From contig JACGCK010000020.1 of assembly GCA_014925825.1 (NCBI GenBank), positions 434,001 through 498,000 on the forward strand: a stretch of 64,000 nucleotides of DNA. Reading direction: 5' to 3'. A program made the position numbers and the translations under genes. Origin of the DNA: Pholiota molesta. Lineage: Eukaryota > Basidiomycota > Agaricomycetes > Agaricales > Strophariaceae. Positions 52,941 through 64,000 of the stretch are shown piece by piece. The notes under the pieces were generated by a model that had not been told where the DNA came from, did no database searches, and saw only the letters and a program-made list of their open reading frames with translations. The stretch's first letter is position 1. Every line of letters starts with the position of its first letter.

Positions 52941-54825
52941 GTTATGTCGTCCCATTTTTAGCTACACAGGGTGATTTAGTATCTAACGGAAATCACAACC
53001 TCAGGATATTCAGAGCTGGGTATGAAACCTGCGAGCAAGCTGCTAAATTGCTGACACGGCCCTGTATGGCATCAGGCAGCAGAAACCTGCTATTTATGCC
53101 GAACACACATTGATCAAATAGCTGTCAAGCGATGTTTGGCTCCAGATGCCATCGAGCTGTTGTTCATTTGGCGGTGTACTGGGTGCATCAAAACCCTTAT
53201 GGGGAAAAGCTACCAGACTGTGGTTTGAATTAGTGATGTGTGTGCTGTACACACGAGTACCTGGTATGATACCGGGTATGGTACCAGGTAGTAAGTACCT
53301 GGTACTACCTGGTATGTGTGAAATACCCATCCCAAAGCTGTCCCACACTGCCAGGAGGGATGTGGGAACCAAGATTATGATGTGGGAATCAAGATTATCA
53401 ACTGGTGCAATACATGAATCATGATTGTTGAATCTGCACCCCCTCTGCTCCTTCCGCCCCACTGTTTGCCTTGTGTATGCAGAAAAAATGGCTTCAATAG
53501 ATAGACATTAGGCTACCATGATAAATAAATGTCTGCCACCACAGATTGACTGAATATAAATATAATGGGAACATATTCTAAATGCAGACTCTTTCTTAGT
53601 AATTCCTTACTGTATATGGCTTTCTGTTCACTGCAACTGTCAATGAGTGTTCATTGTAAACTGATAGGACACTCTAAATATCAATAAGAATCATTCACAT
53701 TCGCATGAGACACTTCTCAATCAATGTACTGGCAATCAAGTTGAATTGCTTATTTTAAGTGAGAGCACAGATAGTGGTGATTGAATGAGCTCCATCCTTT
53801 ACCATGCCCCCTAAATCTAATACTCAATGCAGCTGGATATGCACTTTATTCTATGATCATCCCTGCCAAGCTGATAATTCCCATCTTAGTGGTGACAAGT
53901 TGAAAGTCTACTGTATGCAGTGCTTTGACAAAGCTCTGCGAGAACTTAAACATGAAGAAGATGCTAGGGTTGCCAGAAGCAAGCAAGAGCAACCCCAGGC
54001 AGAGAGCATTCTACAAGAAACCAGTACATCTTATTTATTTACTATATAGATAATGCTACCAACAATAATTTTTTAGTATTTGCAAACAACTCTTTCATCC
54101 ATCAAGCAGTGCATCAATTGCATGTCCAGACACTTGCTAATCACCTAATCCAATGTGCGCTTCAACCTCAGAGTGTCATTCAAAGGGCTGTAGAATACAA
54201 AGTGAACTTTAAGGGAAAAGGACCAGCAGTAGCATCTCCCTCAAGAAGAGATAGATTTCCTAAACATTCAGAAGCTGGTAATTAATATAATTTCTGAATC
54301 CAGCTCACCTTCATATTTTGCTCAAATTCTTCCATATAGATTTATCTAATATGCCTGTGGATTTAAACATCGACCATTTACTTCAATCACATTGCTATTA
54401 TCCATACAATTTATCTAGTATAACAGCTGGATCAAATTTTGCTTTGGGTTCAAGATCCCAAGTTGGAACTAGGCTGCCTTTTGTATATGCAGACAGCCTT
54501 GGTTCTTCTGATTCTATATCTGCAGCTGGCAGACTATTGACCTGGCCTTCTCCCACACCTTCTTTGCACCCACCATTCAGAGTGGGCTCTGTCACAGGTT
54601 CGGCTCCTCTAAGGCACCATGCTTCTTCTCCTGCCATTCCCATGTCTATATCAAATATACTGAGCACAAGACCTCTGATTTCTTGGACTCCAGAGCACAG
54701 AAAGCTTTTTGAAAAGAAAATTGTATAATGTGCATGACAGCATCGGCTGGATTTCCTTTGGGTTGGATGGAAAATCCGGAATGGAAATTGTTTTGCAATG
54801 AATTTATCCCAGGTGCACACACCAT

Positions 54826-57140
54826 TAGTGTTTGCAGGTCCAGTTACAAGACTGGAAAAAGACCAGAAAAAAAAAACAGACCATAGCCACAGTGGACCAA
54901 AAATAGAATGGACTGATTGCTGCAACCACAGTCCGGTCCACAGTCTTTCCTAATTCTCCAAATCAAAAGACCAATAAAAACCAGTTAGGACTGGTTGCAA
55001 CTGGTCTTTCCATGAGGTTTTTTGTAGTGTAGTAGAGCATTAATAATCCTTTTGAACAATGCCAAAACCATATTTTTATGCATAAGAATTGACAAAGATA
55101 TTAATAGTTTATGATCAACTGAGTATTTTGGGTGCTTATACGCTTTTGTGTGCGTTTCAGCCAATAAGTGTTCGTACCTTTTGCAAACTTGTAAATATAT
55201 GAAGAAGATATACATCTACCAAATGCATTTTAGACCTAAGCAATTGAGCAGTATTTGACTGAGTTATAATTAAATTGATGATCACTACATCACCAGACTA
55301 CTAACAAGATGCTTTTGCCAGTGTTTCATTCATTAAGTAAGCTAGCCTTTTGCAAACCAAGGTCAAGGTAGAACATCTAAATAACTATTTAATGAGCTCT
55401 TACACATAATCACAGGATGCACTACCAAATAAAGGCGTGTCTTTTATTTGGTATTTATGTTGTAATTCATTTACATCTGAGACCAGATATTGTACAGTAA
55501 TTTACCTATGAAATATTTGTTATGAGTCAATAAATAAAAAGGCCTGATGTCTTTGGTACATATGCGATAAGATATTTGAAGTATATCAAGCACATGAACT
55601 TTGTAGATTTATCTGGTACAGTTATTGTCACATGCATCACAATAACATATAGAATATATGCACGGGATATTTTTGGTACATACTATTTAGACCTTGACAT
55701 ATGCATGAACTATGAATACATTAGCCATGTTTATTTGGAGCCAAATTGTAAGCTATAGGGACAGTTAATAGGCAGATTATTTGAAGTACATGTCAATTTA
55801 AAGTTCCCAAATTTCGGCAATCCTGCACAATTTCTGAAATTGCTATGTGCAAATTTGAGCAATCTCACACAAATTCTGAAATTGCCGTATGTGCAATTTC
55901 CAAGTGCGCAAATTTGCGCAATCTCACGCAAATTTTTGCATGCAAATTCGTGCAATCCTGTGCAAGCCACAAATTCAAGATTTGCACACCTATTCCAAAT
56001 TTGCACACTCGAAAATTGCACACACAGCAATTTCAGAAATTGCATGGGATTGTGCAAATTTGCACACTTGGAAATAATTTGCTACATGCAAATTCTGAAA
56101 TTGCCATATGCACGATTTGTGCAAATTCACGCAATCCTGCACAAACCGCAATTTCAAGATTTGTGCATCTATCCCAAATTTGCACACTCAAAAATTGTGT
56201 GCACAGCAATTTCAAAATTTGCGCAGGATTGCGCAAATTTGTGCGCTTGGAAATTGTGCATATGGCAATTTCAGAATTTGCGTGAGATTGTGCAAATTTG
56301 CACACAATTGCGGATATGGCAATTTCAGAACTTCTGTGACATTGCACAAATTTGCACACTAGGGAATTGTGCAAGATTGTCCAATTTGTGCATAGCAATT
56401 TCAGATATTGCGCAGGATTGCTGAAATTTGCACACTTTAAATTGACATGTACTTCAAATAAGCTACCTAATAACTGTCCCTATAGCTTACAATTTGGCTT
56501 CAAATAAATGTGGCTAATTTATCCATAGTTCATGCATATGTCAAGGTCTAAATATGTACCAAAAATATCATGTGCATATATTCTATATGTTGTTGTGATG
56601 CATGTGACAATAACCATACCAGATAAATTTACAAAGTTCATATGCTTGATATATTTCAAATATCTTATTGCATATGCACCAAATATATCAGGCCTTTTTA
56701 TTTATTGACTCATAACAAATATCTCATTGATAAATTACTGCACAATATCTGGTCTTAGATGTAAATAAATTACCACATAAATACCAAATAAAAAACACAC
56801 CTTTATTTAGTAGCGTGTCCTGTGAATATTTGGCTAGGAAATCATTGAGATATGGGCAAATGTGCTCAAGTAGTCCAATTTCTACTATATAAATGGTTTC
56901 TATAGGTAAAATCCAGACTAAAATGCTGGTTCAGACCGGTCTACAACCAGTTCTCAACCAGTCTTAGCTAGGACTGGTTGAGACTGGTTTTTGTCAGTTG
57001 CTGAACCAAGACCAACATAAACCAGTCTATGTTGGTCTTCATCAGTTTTTTGCAGTCTTGAGACTGCCCTAGACTAGTCTTGGTCTTGGTCTTGCCAAAT
57101 ATGGGCAAAAGACCAGACCAGACTGGACCTGCAAACACTA
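54826..57140. mobile_element. hAT-like element, copy in unit 2
   Basis: Same ends, flanks and internal long-inverted-repeat insertion as 46264-48578. Its presence at the same place shows that the nesting preceded the unit duplication. Confidence 0.75.
55411..56824. mobile_element. CACTA-like long-inverted-repeat element, copy in unit 2
   Basis: 1,414 bp; essentially identical to 46848-48262, with the same AAT flanks. Confidence 0.75.
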
Positions 57141-57349
57141 TGCATTATTGATCTCATGCAAGGTTCTCACTAACCAGATTCTAACAAGTGTTGTGGATAA
57201 CTTTCGAATCAAAGTAAAGAAAGAGTTGAAGTGACAAGAGGCTACACTGCAAAGCAACAGTTGGAGTGGTGTCAATAATCATCATCTTATTGCATTTATG
57301 ATTATTGTGAATAAAAAGGTGTCTTTCATATTTGATCTACTATCCATTG

Positions 57350-59580
57350 TCCGATAACAATCTTTATTCAATTATATACTAGGTGCAAACTGTCAAGGTT
57401 TGCAACACAACCAAGGAGCATAAAAAGGCCGAGCTATACCTTGAAGATATTGAAGAAGTATATAGGAAATTATTGATGAGTGAAAGGTCATTGTTGTGGG
57501 CCTTGTTACAGATGCTTCAGGAGAGGCCAGGAAAGCTCACTGGCTTTTGCTAATAGATATCTCCAGTGGTCATCACTGACTGTTATGCCACCAAGTAAGG
57601 CTATTTTATTTCTGGGCTACTTGTTCTACTATATTATATCTTATCTAGATAAATCTAATCATTGGTGACTACTTTTGCTCCAAATCAGATTCACTTCAGT
57701 ACACCGAGTCAGCTTCACAGCTTATTTCCTGGCTGTGAAGTAAATCAAGATCTCATGCATCTTCCTCTTGCTGTCCTGTGGGCAGTTATCACATGATGGA
57801 TAGCTCACTATACATCATATCAACATCTCCTGTGCTTTATCCAATCTTAAAAGCCTTGCCTTGAATGATCTTTTGTTATCTGAAGAAGACAAGGTTTTAT
57901 CTCTGGTGATGCAGCCCGAAGCATAAAGGACATGAATGCTCAATATTATCAACAACACTTCTTTTTGGCATAGTATAGCCTTGTATGTTTCTTTTCTTCA
58001 CTAAGTTACTATGCTAACTGATTTACAGAGTTGCTTGTTTTCTGGAATCACTAGCTGTTGCCACAAATGTTGTTCAGAGTGCATTTTGCCAACTCGATCT
58101 GTGGTACTGTGACTGACATTGGAACACTTGCAAAAAACCTAACCCACAGATCCGGATACCTGTTCCCATAGGTCCATGTGAGTCCAGGTTTGGAATTCTG
58201 TAATGACAGGTATCTGTGGCTGACCTGTGGCCTACATCACCTCAGGTTGTAAAATTTGTAGCATAATATATCTTCAAAAGTCCTTTTAACAGTACCAAAA
58301 TCATAATTTAGCTCATGAATTGACAACTTGTTCATAGTTTCAATTCACTAAGTACTGTAGTATTTCAGTTGATTCAGCCAGGGTGTGACCTTGACCAGTT
58401 GGACACAATTTTGAAAGTGGCCAACTTTGTGGTGACCTGGGACTGGCCGAAAATTCAGCCAAAAGCCAAATGAGGCAAAAAAACTTGGTTTACCAGCACC
58501 GCAGGGCAAATTTTTTTGGAGGTCTTTCAGCCACTTTTTTGCAGTGGCCAGAATTACTGTGACATGGGACAACCAACCAATTGCGGCCAGGCCAAGAGGC
58601 CTGTGACCTGTGATGGCCAAATCAACCAAATACTATAGTATTTTGGGCACTTAAAACACTTTTGCTCGTGTTTCAGCCATTAAGTGCCCGTACCCTTCGC
58701 AATTTTACCATAGATAAAGTTGTATATATCTATAGGTCACTTTAGACCTTGCTAATTAAATAATATCTGACTGAATTATAATCAAATTATGTTTTACTCT
58801 TTTGAAGACTGACAAGACGCTTTTGCCACATTTCAGTAGTTAAGTGCTCACCTTTCGCAAAATTCATCATAGGTAAAGTACTATATATCTACACAACACA
58901 GCTTAAATCTTGTTAATCAAATAATATTTGACTTAGTTATAAGCAAATCAATGTGTGTTGCTGTTCTTGCCTACTAACAAGTCGGTTTTGTTAATGTTTC
59001 ATTCGCTACATAAGCTAGCCTTTTGCAAGCTTAGGTCCAAATAATCTTTAAAATACACTACGGGTTAATTTAATATATTTTTTCCATGGAGAACTCAGTG
59101 AGATATAACAAATTTGTTGAACTAGTGATATTGAGATTGATAATCATAAACTAGTATTTACATTAGATGTGTCACATATAAATTGTATATATCAGTGACA
59201 GGTAATCACAGGTAAACCTGTGAGTACTGCATTGACCTGTCTACATGCAGGTACCTGCCAAACTCATGAAAACCTGTAGGTCTTGACTGTGAGTCCAGGT
59301 GAACCATGGGAACAAACCCATACAGATCCAGGTATAAATTTTTGAGTAAGAAATACCATGGGTATGGGTCCAGGATCCATGGGTTGACTCATGTCCAGCC
59401 TTATGTGGTGTGATGGTGATAGGCACTGAAGCAAATGGGGCAGCAGTGCCACAAGAGATGTGAAGGGATTGGGGATGGGACAATGAAGGAAAGACCCAGG
59501 TAGCAGGAATCCACCTGGTATGTCACTGCGCTTTCTTCAATCCCCCTCTGACCATTCCCCACCAACCCCTCACAGCACAC
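57350..59580. other. Deletion-only divergence block in unit 2
   Basis: Compared with 48790-51080 of unit 1, this block lacks single bases at dozens of sites, often in runs or repeated dinucleotides (GGATGAG to GATGAG, CTTTTTGC to CTTTTGC, GCCGCGAAG to GCCCGAAG). Base substitutions are almost absent. Real decay would give substitutions too, so poor consensus is the likely cause. Confidence 0.8.
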
Positions 59581-59776
59581 CACTGGTGACAGGTTTTCCA
59601 CCCAAGCCCCAGCATTCCAATGCAGGCAATGACCATTACCAGCCCACTACCACCCTCACTCGCACATGGCCATGACAAGCAGGGCACACTTGTTGAGGCT
59701 GGTGCCCTTGTCCACTTCCAGTTGGACAAGGGCACAATGGGTATGTTTCTTTTTCTTGCCATGTGTGCCACCTCTC

Positions 59777-60650
59777 TAGTGTTTGCAGGTCTGGTCTGGT
59801 CTGGTCTTTTGCCCATATTTGGCATAACAAAGACCAAAACTGGTCCAGGGCAGTCTCAAGACTGCAAAAGACCAACAAAGACTGACATAGACTGGTTTAC
59901 ATCGGTCTTGGGCAGTCCAGCAACCAAAAAAACTGGTCTCAACCAGTCCTAGTAAAGACTGGTTGAGAACTGGTTGTAGATCAGTCTGGACCAGCATTTT
60001 AGGCTGGATTTTACCTGTAGAAACCATTTAAATAGTAGAAATTAGACTACTTGAGCGCATTTGCTTATATCTCAATGAGTTCTTAACCGAATATTATGTA
60101 AAAATGCTCATTAAATAGGTATCTTAATTTTCTACCTTGGCCCCTGGTTTGCAAAAGGTAGCTTACTTAAGGAAGGAAACATTGGCAAAAGTGTCTTGTA
60201 GTAGTCTGGTAAGGTACAGATTATCAATTTTATTATAGCTCAGTCAAATATTGTTTGATTACTTAGGTCTAAAATGAATTTGGTAGATAAACATGCCCTC
60301 CATGTATGTGCAAGTTTGCAAAGGGTATTGGCAATCAATGGTGGAAACACAGGCAAAAGCGTTTATAAGCACCCAAAATACTCAGTTGATCATAAACTAT
60401 TAGTATCTTCATCAATTCTTATGCTAAAAATATGATTTTAACATTGTTTGAAATGGTTGTTAATGGTCTACTACACTACAAAAAATTTCGCAGGAAGACT
60501 GCTTGAAACCGGTCCTAACCAGTTTTTATTGGTCTTTTGATTTGGAGAATCAGGAAAGAGTGTGGACTGGACCACAGTTGTGGTCTTGATCAGTCTGTTC
60601 TATTTTCGGTCCACTGTGGTTATGGTCCAGTCTTTTTCCGGTCCTTTTTA
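59777..60650. mobile_element. Inverted hAT-like element, copy in unit 2
   Basis: Counterpart of 51274-52147 with the same left end TAGTGTTTGCAGGTCTGG and the same truncated right end. Confidence 0.65.
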
Positions 60651-61458
60651 AGGCTGAGCATGGGTGCGGGTCCACAAAGGTAACCCGCAGGTATACCCGT
60701 GGGAATACCTGCGGGTCCAGTGATCCGCGGATCCGGGTCACCCGTGACCATGGGTCGGCGCAGATCCAGGTATGACTTTCGGCGTTGGCAGGTTTACCTG
60801 CGGGTACCTTCGGGTCGATCCATAAGTTGGAGCTCCGCTTCAATCGACTCAACCAACATCCAACGGGAGATTTCTCGTACCCTGCTCACCACCCGCGCTC
60901 ATCGCCCATGCTCATCAGCCACGCTCACCGCGCCCCGCACTCCCGCGCACCAATGACAAAGGAAGGGGAGGAGAGAGCAAGGGGAGACCCGGGAGTGGGA
61001 GACCCACAAGGTACGCCCCCCTACGCATTCCGCCCTCGCTCGCCGCTGACCACGACCGCTCCCCACAGCCTCCATGCACGCCAACGAGGCGCTACGGCCA
61101 GGCCCCGCTCGATACGCGCCCGCCCGCGACATCGTGTCACGTCACCCGCCCGCGACATTGTGCCACATCACCCGCCCGCGACATCGTGCCGCGGCGCTCG
61201 CAACACGATGACAACGGCCCCGCACTGCCTGCCACGTCGTCCCGCGGCGCACGACACCATGACGACCAAAGCCCCGCCCCTCCCGCGACATCGTGCTGCG
61301 GCGCACGCGCACGATGACAACGGCCACCCGACACCCGCCATGTCGTCCCGTCCCGCCCCCGCTCGCTGTGCACCTGGCGTGCCACGTCACCCACCCGCGA
61401 CATTATGCCGTGGCGCCCGCACACGATGACATACTGCCCGTTATGTCGTCCCATTTTT

Positions 61459-64000
61459 AGCTACACAGGGTGATTTAGTATCTAACGGAAATCACAACCT
61501 CAGGATATTCAGAGCTGGGTATGAAACCTGCGAGCAAGCTGCTAAATTGCTGACACGGCCCTGTATGGCATCAGGCAGCAGAAACCTGCTATTTATGCCG
61601 AACACACATTGATCAAATAGCTGTCAAGCGATGTTTGGCTCCAGATGCCATCGAGCTGTTGTTCATTTGGCGGTGTACTGGGTGCATCAAAACCCTTATG
61701 GGGAAAAGCTACCAGACTGTGGTTTGAATTAGTGATGTGTGTGCTGTACACACGAGTACCTGGTATGATACCGGGTATGGTACCAGGTAGTAAGTACCTG
61801 GTACTACCTGGTATGTGTGAAATACCCATCCCAAAGCTGTCCCACACTGCCAGGAGGGATGTGGGAACCAAGATTATGATGTGGGAATCAAGATTATCAA
61901 CTGGTGCAATACATGAATCATGATTGTTGAATCTGCACCCCCTCTGCTCCTTCCGCCCCACTGTTTGCCTTGTGTATGCAGAAAAAATGGCTTCAATAGA
62001 TAGACATTAGGCTACCATGATAAATAAATGTCTGCCACCACAGATTGACTGAATATAAATATAATGGGAACATATTCTAAATGCAGACTCTTTCTTAGTA
62101 ATTCCTTACTGTATATGGCTTTCTGTTCACTGCAACTGTCAATGAGTGTTCATTGTAAACTGATAGGACACTCTAAATATCAATAAGAATCATTCACATT
62201 CGCATGAGACACTTCTCAATCAATGTACTGGCAATCAAGTTGAATTGCTTATTTTAAGTGAGAGCACAGATAGTGGTGATTGAATGAGCTCCATCCTTTA
62301 CCATGCCCCCTAAATCTAATACTCAATGCAGCTGGATATGCACTTTATTCTATGATCATCCCTGCCAAGCTGATAATTCCCATCTTAGTGGTGACAAGTT
62401 GAAAGTCTACTGTATGCAGTGCTTTGACAAAGCTCTGCGAGAACTTAAACATGAAGAAGATGCTAGGGTTGCCAGAAGCAAGCAAGAGCAACCCCAGGCA
62501 GAGAGCATTCTACAAGAAACCAGTACATCTTATTTATTTACTATATAGATAATGCTACCAACAATAATTTTTTAGTATTTGCAAACAACTCTTTCATCCA
62601 TCAAGCAGTGCATCAATTGCATGTCCAGACACTTGCTAATCACCTAATCCAATGTGCGCTTCAACCTCAGAGTGTCATTCAAAGGGCTGTAGAATACAAA
62701 GTGAACTTTAAGGGAAAAGGACCAGCAGTAGCATCTCCCTCAAGAAGAGATAGATTTCCTAAACATTCAGAAGCTGGTAATTAATATAATTTCTGAATCC
62801 AGCTCACCTTCATATTTTGCTCAAATTCTTCCATATAGATTTATCTAATATGCCTGTGGATTTAAACATCGACCATTTACTTCAATCACATTGCTATTAT
62901 CCATACAATTTATCTAGTATAACAGCTGGATCAAATTTTGCTTTGGGTTCAAGATCCCAAGTTGGAACTAGGCTGCCTTTTGTATATGCAGACAGCCTTG
63001 GTTCTTCTGATTCTATATCTGCAGCTGGCAGACTATTGACCTGGCCTTCTCCACACCTTCTTTGCACCCCACCATTCAGAGTGGGCTCTGTCACAGGTTC
63101 GGCTCCTCTAAGGCACCATGCTTCTTCTCCTGCCATTCCCATGTCTATATCAAATATACTGAGCACAAGACCTCTGATTTCTTGGACTCCAGAGCACAGA
63201 AAGCTTTTTGAAAAGAAAATTGTATAATGTGCATGACAGCATCGGCTGGATTTCCTTTGGGTTGGATGGAAAATCCGGAATGGAAATTGTTTTGCAATGA
63301 ATTTATCCCAGGTGCACACACCATTAGTGTTTGCAGGTCCAGTTACAAGACTGGAAAAAGACCAGAAAAAAAAAACAGACCATAGCCACAGTGGACCAAA
63401 AATAGAATGGACTGATTGCTGCAACCACAGTCCGGTCCACAGTCTTTCCTAATTCTCCAAATCAAAAGACCAATAAAAACCAGTTAGGACTGGTTGCAAC
63501 TGGTCTTTCCATGAGGTTTTTTGTAGTGTAGTAGAGCATTAATAATCCTTTTGAACAATGCCAAAACCATATTTTTATGCATAAGAATTGACAAAGATAT
63601 TAATAGTTTATGATCAACTGAGTATTTTGGGTGCTTATACGCTTTTGTGTGCGTTTCAGCCAATAAGTGTTCGTACCTTTTGCAAACTTGTAAATATATG
63701 AAGAAGATATACATCTACCAAATGCATTTTAGACCTAAGCAATTGAGCAGTATTTGACTGAGTTATAATTAAATTGATGATCACTACATCACCAGACTAC
63801 TAACAAGATGCTTTTGCCAGTGTTTCATTCATTAAGTAAGCTAGCCTTTTGCAAACCAAGGTCAAGGTAGAACATCTAAATAACTATTTAATGAGCTCTT
63901 ACACATAATCACAGGATGCACTACCAAATAAAGGCGTGTCTTTTATTTGGTATTTATGTTGTAATTCATTTACATCTGAGACCAGATATTGTACAGTAAT
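61459..64000 (+). repeat. Tandem 8.5-kb unit, copy 3 (partial)
   Basis: The first 2,542 bp of a third unit, cut by the window end inside the CACTA-like element (which starts at 63910). Differences from the other copies are few (for example CTCCACACC for CTCCCACACC near 63050). The array may continue beyond the window. Confidence 0.95.
62303..63324 (+). pseudogene. hAT transposase relic, copy 3 (5' part)
   Basis: Zinc-binding start MPPKSNTQCSW, then the 136-codon frame ending EHRKLFEKKIV, interrupted at 63325 by the same hAT-like element. The remainder lies outside the window. Confidence 0.7.

Larger units (their letters stand above)
44401..52959 (+). repeat. Tandem 8.5-kb unit, copy 1
   Basis: Begins AGCTACACAGGGTGATTTAG, the same sequence that starts at 52960 and 61459. 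The unit is 8,559 bp and is followed head-to-tail by copy 2. It contains a decayed hAT transposase gene, at least four nested non-autonomous elements and a GC-rich tail. Outside the 57.35-59.58 kb block, copies agree at all but a few positions. The array is therefore recent, or the copies are homogenised. Confidence 0.95.
53804..58099 (+). pseudogene. hAT transposase relic, copy 2
   Basis: Same order of fragments as in copy 1. The frame 54318-54728 is intact here (136 codons through EHRKLFEKKIV), while copy 1 lacks one G in it. The catalytic-region half (57141-58099) has extra one-base deletions relative to copy 1. Confidence 0.7.
52960..61458 (+). repeat. Tandem 8.5-kb unit, copy 2
   Basis: 8,499 bp, colinear with copy 1 and 60 bp shorter. 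Nearly all of the length difference lies in 57350-59580, where single bases are missing at dozens of positions. Elsewhere the copies agree almost completely, with a few indels in homopolymers (for example an additional T near 54071). Confidence 0.95.

Noticed and set aside
52282..52974. 230-codon Pro/Thr/His-rich frame at the end of each unit
   Set aside because: It is a translation of the GC-rich minisatellite; the frame is broken differently in unit 2 by indels, and long frames exist on the other strand as well.

Overview
The window is nuclear DNA of a filamentous basidiomycete, most likely an agaricomycete. Genes are split by many short GT..AG introns, mostly 50-70 nt. The gene families fit: a 7-TM protein with the basidiomycete DUF6533 signature, a HET-domain fragment, a KDM4-type demethylase, a Ptc7-type phosphatase and a secretion-signal-less GH5 hydrolase. 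There are no operons or bacterial features. Exon models below were spliced by hand; all donors and acceptors given are canonical and the summed exon lengths stay in frame unless stated.

Layout. 0.7-2.2 kb holds a BAR-domain (Gvp36-like) gene. 3.1-5.1 kb is an island of small DNA transposons: a hAT-type MITE with a perfect 8-bp target duplication, and a TA-flanked mariner-like MITE inserted in a larger palindrome. 6.7-8.7 kb is an ABC1/ADCK atypical kinase gene and 10.3-11.8 kb an NmrA-like NAD(P)-binding protein. 13.0-17.2 kb (minus) is a large JmjN/JmjC/extended-PHD histone demethylase. 21.4-22.6 kb is a three-finger C2H2 protein. 25.5-29.6 kb is a convergent pair: an Asx-homology/DEUBAD protein (plus) facing a UCH37/BAP1-class deubiquitinase (minus). 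30.4-32.1 kb is GH5, 32.5-33.7 kb a truncated HET-domain gene, 33.8-35.8 kb (minus) a DUF6533 membrane protein, and 39.5-41.9 kb a Ptc7-like PP2C with apparent frameshifts.

From 44.4 kb to the window end the DNA is a head-to-tail array of an 8.5-kb unit: two full copies and 2.5 kb of a third. Each unit is a decayed hAT transposase gene broken up by nested non-autonomous elements. One of these is a 1.4-kb long-inverted-repeat element whose empty site is visible in a related element of the same unit. A ~170-bp core recurs in three elements that carry different or differently arranged terminal arrays.

The most interesting biology is the neighbouring DEUBAD/Asx and UCH genes. In animals this protein pair (ASXL with BAP1) forms the PR-DUB chromatin deubiquitinase, and a KDM4 demethylase gene lies about 8 kb away. 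The most important caution is sequence quality. Unit 2 has a 2.2-kb block that differs from unit 1 essentially by dozens of single-base deletions. The frameshifts in the PP2C and DEUBAD genes are also all of the one-base-missing type. These look like uncorrected consensus errors rather than pseudogenization.
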